DNA of 7,196 bases from an uncultured Clostridium sp. (GTDB lineage: Bacteria; Bacillota; Clostridia; Lachnospirales; Anaerotignaceae). Below are positions 1 through 4,811 of this stretch, piece after piece; the first letter of the stretch is position 1, and every line of letters starts with the position of its first letter. Position numbers and translations under genes: made by a program. A model generated the notes under the pieces. It saw only the letters and a program-made list of their open reading frames with translations. It searched no databases and was not told the origin of the DNA. The stretch is taken from positions 1-7,196 of the forward strand of contig CAMXTM010000097.1 of NCBI GenBank assembly GCA_947246775.1, read 5' to 3'.

Positions 1-1
1 A

Positions 2-739
2 ATTATTATACATAATAAGAAACAAAGCAAAAAAGTACCTATTGCAGCATTTTATAAAACAAAACAGAAATCATTTTGTTTTATGGATAATAGTGATATT
101 GAAATCGTAGAGCAAGTAAAAAACTATGGAAAATATTATCTTGATAAGAGTACATGGGCATTAGGTATTGTAACAGGAGATAATGCCAATAAATTAAAAA
201 ATCATTTTTTTGAGGGCAGTGAAGCAATCTATACAGGTAAGGAAATTAAACCATATTTTTTAAAACCTGCAAAAAAATATATCTTATATGATAAAAAACA
301 GTTGCAGCAGTCTGCGCCAGAAAAATATTATAGAGCAAGTGAAAAATTGGTATATAAATTTATATCAAAAAAGTTAATATTTGCCTATGATAATACAAAA
401 AGCCTTTTTCTAAACAGTGCTAATATATTGATACCAAATATAGAAAATATGTCTATCAAAACCGTTATGGCATATTTAAACTCAGAACTGTTTTGCTATT
501 TGCATTTTAAGCTGTTTGGTGAAATTAAAATATTAAAAGGCAATTTGTGTGCCTTGCCTTTTGCTCCTATTACACAAAAACACAATAATGATATTACAAA
601 TATTGTAAATGATATATTAAATGGAAAAAATAGCAATCATGATGTACTGCAAGATATGATATATCATAGTTATGGGCTGAATAAAAAACAAATAAAACAT
701 ATTCAATATGAAAACAATGTTTTTATAAATAGAAAATAA
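2..739 (+). CDS. DNA methyltransferase / type IIG restriction enzyme, C-terminal recognition domain (5' partial)
   Basis: The frame is open from position 2 with no start of its own, so this is the 3' end of a longer gene; the ATG at 83 is internal. The 245 visible residues look like the TaqI-like C-terminal specificity domain of Eco57I/type IIG-type adenine-N6 methyltransferases, which reads the DNA target sequence. Counting from the Met at 83, the signs are a Trp-containing segment leading to GIVTGDN (25-34), GKEIKPYF (52-59), a KLVYK...LIFAYDN strand pair (88-104), YLNSELF (131-137) and a closing K...LCALPF (152-160), an order typical of that domain. The catalytic NPPY motif and any nuclease domain would lie upstream, so I cannot tell a lone methyltransferase from a fused restriction enzyme. 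It looks more AT-rich than the cbi genes: 27 of 120 bases are G or C at 601-720. The stop at 737-739 is intact. Family call fairly firm; exact activity unknown. Confidence 0.72.
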   Translation: MIIHNKKQSKKVPIAAFYKTKQKSFCFMDNSDIEIVEQVKNYGKYYLDKSTWALGIVTGDNANKLKNHFFEGSEAIYTGKEIKPYFLKPAKKYILYDKKQLQQSAPEKYYRASEKLVYKFISKKLIFAYDNTKSLFLNSANILIPNIENMSIKTVMAYLNSELFCYLHFKLFGEIKILKGNLCALPFAPITQKHNNDITNIVNDILNGKNSNHDVLQDMIYHSYGLNKKQIKHIQYENNVFINRK

Positions 740-740
740 A

Positions 741-745
741 AGGAG
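741..745 (+). promoter_or_regulatory. Ribosome binding site deciding the start at 756
   Basis: AGGAG lies ten bases before the ATG at 756 but only one base before the in-frame ATG at 747. The spacing supports initiation at 756. It sits directly after the stop codon of the upstream gene. Confidence 0.75.
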
Positions 746-755
746 AATGAAAATT

Positions 756-1169
756 ATGAATCAATTTGAATTACTTGTTTGTTCTGTAGAAAATTATAGT
801 CATATTAAAAATGTTGCAAGCAATCATGTTGCACGTTCTTTTTATGAAAAGGGCATTTTTGAACTTTTGTTAGATGGATATGAAATGTATTGTGATATGG
901 ACGAAGGCTTTTTAATCGGTATGATTGATGGCTATATGGAAAATACAATAGATGCAGAAGAAAATGATTACAATAAGTACAAAGAAAGACAAGCTGTATT
1001 GCCTAAAGTATTAAAAGAAATTGCAAAACAATCTCATATGACAAAAATAGAAACGATAAAAGCATTTTACGAGTCCAAAACAGGAGAACTTTTTTCACAA
1101 GACGACACACAATATTACAACAAAACAGCAGAAGAATTGATAGAACTGTATCAAAAAGAAACAGCATGA
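756..1169 (+). CDS. Hypothetical protein, 137 residues, translationally coupled to cbiD
   Basis: I do not recognise this gene with confidence. The start is set at 756 because the AGGAG at 741-745 is correctly spaced for it; the ATG at 747 would be almost on top of the ribosome binding site. The protein is acidic and apparently soluble, with no signal peptide or membrane segment. It reads as two parts. Residues 1-62 (CSVENYSHIKN...RSFYEKGIFELLLDGYE) vaguely recall the DUF3791 pattern. Residues 93-134 (SHMTKIETIKAFYESKTGELF...YNKTAEELIELYQKE) recall small Firmicute proteins built on an 'A...FY.SKT...L.DE...YY.S' pattern. Both resemblances are from memory and weak. The TGA stop overlaps the cbiD ATG as ATGA, so the two genes are probably co-translated, while the restriction-modification gene ends 16 bases upstream. 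A role in cobalamin synthesis is possible but rests only on position. That the gene is real is well supported by its ribosome binding site, coding content and overlap. Confidence 0.85.
   Translation: MNQFELLVCSVENYSHIKNVASNHVARSFYEKGIFELLLDGYEMYCDMDEGFLIGMIDGYMENTIDAEENDYNKYKERQAVLPKVLKEIAKQSHMTKIETIKAFYESKTGELFSQDDTQYYNKTAEELIELYQKETA
1137..1154. repeat. Short inverted repeat just ahead of cbiD
   Basis: TTGATA at 1137-1142 and TATCAA at 1149-1154 are perfect complements separated by six bases. The right arm ends eleven bases before the cbiD ATG, inside the end of the preceding gene. In RNA this could form a weak six-pair hairpin next to the cbiD start, where the only Shine-Dalgarno-like sequence is a poor AAGAA. 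The eight-base gap between TTGAT and ATCAA does not fit an FNR box, which has four. It may be chance in AT-rich coding sequence. Confidence 0.3.
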
Positions 1170-2278
1170 TTGAAAAAAAATTAAAATGGGGCTATACAAC
1201 AGGAAGTTGTGCCGCTGCCGCAGCAAAAGCAGCAACCATACTGTTACTTTTTAACCAAAAAACAAAACAGATTTCCTTGCAAACACCAAAAGGAATTGTA
1301 TTGCAATTAAATTTAGAGTGTTGCGAGTGGCAGGGAGAAAAAGCAGTTTGTGCTATAAAAAAAGATAGTGGCGATGACCCAGATGTGACAAATGGTATAT
1401 TGATATATGCTATGGCTGAAAAAATAGAAAGTGGCATTGTAATAGATGGTGGCGAGGGAATAGGACGCATTACAAAAAAAGGATTGCAACAACAAATTGG
1501 AGAAGCGGCAATTAACAAAGTGCCAAAAGAAATGATAAAACAGTGTGTGCAAGAAATTTGCACATTAGCAGACTATCCTAAAGGAATTGCAATTACGATA
1601 TTTGCGCCAGAGGGCGCAGAAATAGCAAAAAAGACCTACAATCCCAAATTGGGTATCGTAGGTGGTATCTCTATATTGGGTACAAGTGGCATTGTAGAGC
1701 CTATGAGCGAAAAAGCGCTACTAGATAGTATCAAGGTAGAACTAAATATGAAAGTAGCAAATAGCAATGGCAATCTTATTTTGACACCTGGAAATTATGG
1801 TAGTGCTTTTTTAAAATCCTATTTTGATATTGATATAGAAGAAGCGGTTAAAATAAGCAATTTTATAGGAGAAACACTTGACTTTATCAAAACACTTGCT
1901 GTAGATTCTGTGCTAATCGTGGGACACATTGGAAAACTGGTAAAAGTAGCAGGCGGCGTTATGCAAACCCATTCCAAATATGCCGATTGTAGGCGAGAAA
2001 TTATAGGTGTTCATGCAGCGATGGCAGGCGTAGATAGCAAAACCATTCAAGCTATTATGCAAAGTATTACAACAGAACAAGCATTACTTTTGCTCAAACA
2101 GCAAAACACAGAAATTTTTAAAAAAACAATGCAAACTATCTTACAAAAAATAATAGAGCATATCAAAAATAGAATTGGAGAGCAAATACAAGTAGATGTT
2201 GTGGTATTTTCTGAAAAACTAGGCATTTTAGCACAATCAAATGGTGTAGAAACATTTTTAAAAAAATATAAACAGTAA
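1166..2278 (+). CDS. cbiD: Cobalt-precorrin-5B (C1)-methyltransferase CbiD
   Basis: CbiD transfers a methyl group from S-adenosylmethionine to C1 of cobalt-precorrin-5B in the cytoplasm and is specific to the anaerobic, early-cobalt route. At 370 residues it is full length for the family. The hallmark WGYTTGSCAAAAAKAA stands at residues 8-23. It is followed by KDSGDDPDVT (66-75), GGEGIGRITKKGL (95-107), the GEAAINKVPKEMI segment (112-124), KTYNPKLGIVGGISILGTSG (156-175), SNFIGE (231-236) and GHIGKLVKVAGG (253-264) followed by THS (268-270). All conserved blocks are present in order. The start is the ATG overlapping the stop of the previous gene (ATGA). It has only a weak ribosome binding site of its own, so re-initiation by ribosomes finishing the upstream gene is likely. 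An eight-A run covers codons 3-5. The next gene follows after 13 bases. Confidence 0.97.
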   Translation: MIEKKLKWGYTTGSCAAAAAKAATILLLFNQKTKQISLQTPKGIVLQLNLECCEWQGEKAVCAIKKDSGDDPDVTNGILIYAMAEKIESGIVIDGGEGIGRITKKGLQQQIGEAAINKVPKEMIKQCVQEICTLADYPKGIAITIFAPEGAEIAKKTYNPKLGIVGGISILGTSGIVEPMSEKALLDSIKVELNMKVANSNGNLILTPGNYGSAFLKSYFDIDIEEAVKISNFIGETLDFIKTLAVDSVLIVGHIGKLVKVAGGVMQTHSKYADCRREIIGVHAAMAGVDSKTIQAIMQSITTEQALLLLKQQNTEIFKKTMQTILQKIIEHIKNRIGEQIQVDVVVFSEKLGILAQSNGVETFLKKYKQ

Positions 2279-2291
2279 AGGGGGACAGCAA

Positions 2292-3044
2292 ATGGTGCAT
2301 TTTGTAGGAGCAGGTAGTGGTGCAGTTGACTTGATTACAGTAAGAGGGCAAAAATTGCTTCAAAAAGCAGATATTGTAATTTATGCAGGTTCTCTTGTCA
2401 ATAAAGAGCTGTTGTCTGAGACAAAAGAGCATTGCCAAATATATAATAGTGCTTATATGACATTAGAACAAGTGACAAAAGTGATGATAGAAAATAGAGA
2501 AAAAGAAATTGTACGACTTCATACAGGAGATACTTGTTTATATGGAGCAATTAGGGAGCAAATGGATATTCTTTTAAAAGAAAAAATAGCATATGATATT
2601 TGCCCTGGAGTCAGTTCCTTTTGTGGTGCAGCGGCAGCACTACAAATAGAATATACCTTACCTGATGTGTCACAGACAGTTATTATTACAAGAATGGAGG
2701 GAAAGACACCCGTTCCCAAAAAAGAAGATATGGCAAAATTGGCAGAGCATCAAGCAACTATGGTAATTTTTTTAAGTGCAGGACTTTTAGAAAATTTGGA
2801 GCAAAAACTAAAACAGGGCGGCTGTGCTGATGATATGCCAGCGGCAATCGTACAAAGGGCAACGTGGGAAGATGAAAAAATTGTACACTGTACTGTTTCT
2901 ACATTGGCACAGTCAGCAAAACAACATAATATTACAAAAACGGCATTGATTATAGTAGGAAATGTATTGGGAGATAATTATAAACGTTCTATGCTTTATC
3001 ACCCAGCATTTTCAACAGAATATAGAAAGGCTGATGAAATATGA
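2292..3044 (+). CDS. cbiF: Cobalt-precorrin-4 C(11)-methyltransferase CbiF
   Basis: CbiF uses S-adenosylmethionine to methylate C11 of cobalt-precorrin-4, giving cobalt-precorrin-5A. It belongs to the tetrapyrrole methylase fold shared with CbiH and CbiE. The 250 residues match the family length. Visible blocks are FVGAGSGAVDLITVRG (4-19), ADIVIYAGSLVN (26-37), RLHTGDTCLYGAIREQ (75-90), CPGVSSFCGAAAAL (104-117) and the CbiF-specific PDVSQTVIITRMEGKTPVP (124-142). Two loops depart slightly from the usual form: Ser replaces Pro in GAGPG, and GDTCLYG stands where GDPSLYG is common. Neither removes a residue I know to be catalytic. A strong GGGGG at 2280-2284 lies seven bases before the ATG. The TGA stop overlaps the cbiG ATG by four bases. 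The assignment to CbiF over the related CobM of the aerobic route rests on the neighbours CbiD and CbiG. Confidence 0.96.
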   Translation: MVHFVGAGSGAVDLITVRGQKLLQKADIVIYAGSLVNKELLSETKEHCQIYNSAYMTLEQVTKVMIENREKEIVRLHTGDTCLYGAIREQMDILLKEKIAYDICPGVSSFCGAAAALQIEYTLPDVSQTVIITRMEGKTPVPKKEDMAKLAEHQATMVIFLSAGLLENLEQKLKQGGCADDMPAAIVQRATWEDEKIVHCTVSTLAQSAKQHNITKTALIIVGNVLGDNYKRSMLYHPAFSTEYRKADEI

Positions 3045-4066
3045 AAGTATATGTTATTGCGTTTACAAAAAAAGGAACAGTTTTGGCAGCAAAAATTTGT
3101 CATAATTTAGAACAAGCAATGTGTTTTTCTATGAAAATAGCACAAGATGACATTGAAACAGTCACTTCTTTAGAAGAATGGACACAAAAGGCTTTTGAAA
3201 GGGCAGATGGCATTGTGTTTGTAGGGGCTTGTGGTATAGCAGTAAGAGCTATTGCGCCTTATTTAAAAGATAAATACCAAGACCCTGCTGTTGTTGTAAC
3301 AGATGAAAAAGGACAATTTGTTATTTCTCTTTTGTCTGGACATATGGGGCAAGCAAATTTCCTTGCAAAAAAAGTTGCACAAATTGTAAATGGTACAGCA
3401 GTCATTACAACAGCAACAGATATCAATGAAGTTTTTGCAGTAGACACATGGGTAAAAGAAAATGGTTTTATTTGTCTAAAGCCAGAAAAAGCAAAAAAGA
3501 CAATGAAAGAAATATCAGCAACGCTGTTAGATGGTAAAACGGTAGGATTTGACAGTATGTTTTACTATAATAAATTGCCAAAAGGATTGACTGCAAAAAA
3601 AGAGGGAGAAATTGGTATTTCTGTTTCTGTATACAAACAGCATAAATTTTATGACCAAACATTGGCACTGATTGCGCCTGTTCTTCATATGGGAATAGGC
3701 TGTAAAAAAGACATTACTTGTGATAATATAGAAGAAGTGGTATTTTCTGTACTAGAAGAAGAAAATATTGCTATAGAGGCAATAGAAGCAGTTGCTACAA
3801 TTGATTTAAAACAAAATGAAACAGGGCTTTTAACATTTTGCGAAAACTACAATAAACCACTTCATGTTTTTACAGCAGAGCAGTTGTCTGAGGTAAAGGG
3901 AAGTGTCAGCACTTCTGAATTTGTAGAGGGAGTAACAGGAGTAGACAATGTTTGTGAAAGAGCGGCGTTGTGTTCTGCACAAAAAGGAAAACTATTAGTA
4001 CAGAAAAGAGCAAAAAATGGCGTTACAGTTGCATTGGCGATAAAACCAACTGTACTTATATTTTAG
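3041..4066 (+). CDS. cbiG: Cobalt-precorrin 5A hydrolase CbiG
   Basis: CbiG opens the delta-lactone of cobalt-precorrin-5A and expels C20 with its methyl group as acetaldehyde, yielding cobalt-precorrin-5B for CbiD. The 341 residues carry all three parts expected of a full CbiG. The N-terminal domain holds VGACGIAVRAIAPYLKDK (61-78), DPAVVVTDEKGQFVISLLSG (81-100) and HMGQAN (101-106). A poorly conserved middle region covers about 130-215. The C-terminal CbiG/CobE-like domain begins at HMGIGCKKDI (216-225) and runs to about 335, including TGVDNVCERAAL (299-310). The ATG lies within the cbiF stop (ATGA), so the two are probably translationally coupled; the two enzymes also act one after the other. 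The TAG stop shares bases with the ribosome binding site of cbiH. CbiG is a marker of the oxygen-independent pathway. No truncation or missing block seen. Confidence 0.96.
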   Translation: MKVYVIAFTKKGTVLAAKICHNLEQAMCFSMKIAQDDIETVTSLEEWTQKAFERADGIVFVGACGIAVRAIAPYLKDKYQDPAVVVTDEKGQFVISLLSGHMGQANFLAKKVAQIVNGTAVITTATDINEVFAVDTWVKENGFICLKPEKAKKTMKEISATLLDGKTVGFDSMFYYNKLPKGLTAKKEGEIGISVSVYKQHKFYDQTLALIAPVLHMGIGCKKDITCDNIEEVVFSVLEEENIAIEAIEAVATIDLKQNETGLLTFCENYNKPLHVFTAEQLSEVKGSVSTSEFVEGVTGVDNVCERAALCSAQKGKLLVQKRAKNGVTVALAIKPTVLIF

Positions 4067-4070
4067 GAGG
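4065..4070 (+). promoter_or_regulatory. Ribosome binding site for the TTG start of cbiH
   Basis: AGGAGG begins inside the cbiG stop codon (TAG at 4064-4066) and lies nine bases before the TTG at 4080. A near-perfect site at correct spacing, with no ATG close by in frame, identifies TTG as the cbiH start. Confidence 0.85.
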
Positions 4071-4079
4071 AAGTGTAAA

Positions 4080-4811
4080 TTGCATACATTATATATTGTG
4101 GGAATTGGTGCAGAGGGCAAAAAAACAATAACAACAGAAGCAATAAAAGTGATTTCGGAGTGTGACTTGATAGTAGGCTATACAGTCTATGTTGATTTGA
4201 TAAAAGAGCAATTTCCAGAAAAAGAATATTATACAAGTGCTATGAAACAGGAAAAGCAAAGAGTAAGCTATGCGATACAACAATGTGCAAATGGCAAAAA
4301 AACGGCTGTTATCTCAAGTGGAGATAGTGGCGTATATGGCATGGCTTCTATAGCGCATGAACTTGCAGAAAATACAGAAGTAGAAATCAAGGTAATCAGT
4401 GGCGTTAGTGCTTGTTTAAGCGGAAGTGCGGTACTAGGTGCGGCTGTTTCCCATGATTTTGTAGTCATTAGTTTAAGTGATTTGATGACACCATGGGAAG
4501 TAATACAAAAAAGGCTTTCTCTTGCGGCAATGGGAGACTTTGTAATCTGTATTTATAATCCTAGTAGTAAAAAAAGAGCAGATTATTTAAAAAAGGCTTG
4601 TGATATTGTGTTGCAGTACCAAAAACCAGAAACAGTTTGTGGCATTGTTAGAAATATAGGCAGAGAGGGTGAACAAAGTTCTATTGTATCTTTAGCTGAG
4701 CTAAGAGAAATACAGACTGATATGTTTACCACTGTTTTTATAGGAAATAGTCAAACAAAAATAATAAAAGGAAAAATGGTAACACCAAGAGGATACACTT
4801 ATGAAAACTAA
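4080..4811 (+). CDS. cbiH: Cobalt-precorrin-3 C(17)-methyltransferase CbiH (TTG start)
   Basis: CbiH methylates C17 and drives the ring contraction of cobalt-precorrin-3, forming the delta-lactone product cobalt-precorrin-4. The protein has 243 residues, the usual size for a single-domain CbiH/CobJ. Recognisable blocks are LYIVGIGAEG (4-13), ISSGDSGVYGMAS (78-90), VISGVSACLSGSAVLGA (105-121), the family-specific SLSDLMTPWEVIQKRL (131-146), IYNPSSKKRADYL (158-170), FIGNSQT (220-226) and MVTPRGY (233-239). The start codon is TTG, backed by AGGAGG at 4065-4070. The conserved N-terminal strand begins only three residues later, so no later start would work. The last 11 bases overlap the next gene in a different frame. 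There is no C-terminal extension such as the ferredoxin-like domain of some CbiH60-type proteins. The anaerobic CbiH is chosen over aerobic CobJ because of the neighbours. Confidence 0.96.
   Translation: MHTLYIVGIGAEGKKTITTEAIKVISECDLIVGYTVYVDLIKEQFPEKEYYTSAMKQEKQRVSYAIQQCANGKKTAVISSGDSGVYGMASIAHELAENTEVEIKVISGVSACLSGSAVLGAAVSHDFVVISLSDLMTPWEVIQKRLSLAAMGDFVICIYNPSSKKRADYLKKACDIVLQYQKPETVCGIVRNIGREGEQSSIVSLAELREIQTDMFTTVFIGNSQTKIIKGKMVTPRGYTYEN

Noticed and set aside
83..85. ATG at 83 as the start of the first gene
   Set aside because: The frame is open back to position 2 and there is no ribosome binding site before 83. The domain that follows is normally the C-terminal part of a much larger protein, so this Met is internal.
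655..668. Fourteen-base perfect palindrome (TATGATATATCATA) as an operator
   Set aside because: It is made almost only of A and T, lies within coding sequence nearly 90 bases before the next start, and such palindromes are expected by chance in DNA of this composition.
702..729. Possible promoter ahead of the unnamed gene (TATAAA at 724-729)
   Set aside because: The -10-like element is within AT-rich coding sequence and the -35 position (TTCAAT at 702-707) matches the consensus at only about half its bases. Not strong enough to annotate.
747..755. ATG at 747 as the start of the unnamed gene
   Set aside because: It sits one base after AGGAG, too close for initiation; the ATG at 756 has the correct spacing.
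1137..1154. FNR-type binding site
   Set aside because: TTGAT and ATCAA half sites are present, but they are eight bases apart rather than four, and the site is inside a gene close to an overlapping start.
1192..1563. Open frame of 123 codons on the - strand inside cbiD
   Set aside because: It lies wholly antisense to a well-conserved gene, is rich in Cys, Phe and Ser as antisense of AT-rich coding DNA tends to be, and has no gene-like neighbours. Treated as a shadow, like the other - strand frames at 2163-2438, 2519-2719, 3259-3447, 3468-3668, 4089-4283, 4268-4468 and 6275-6502.
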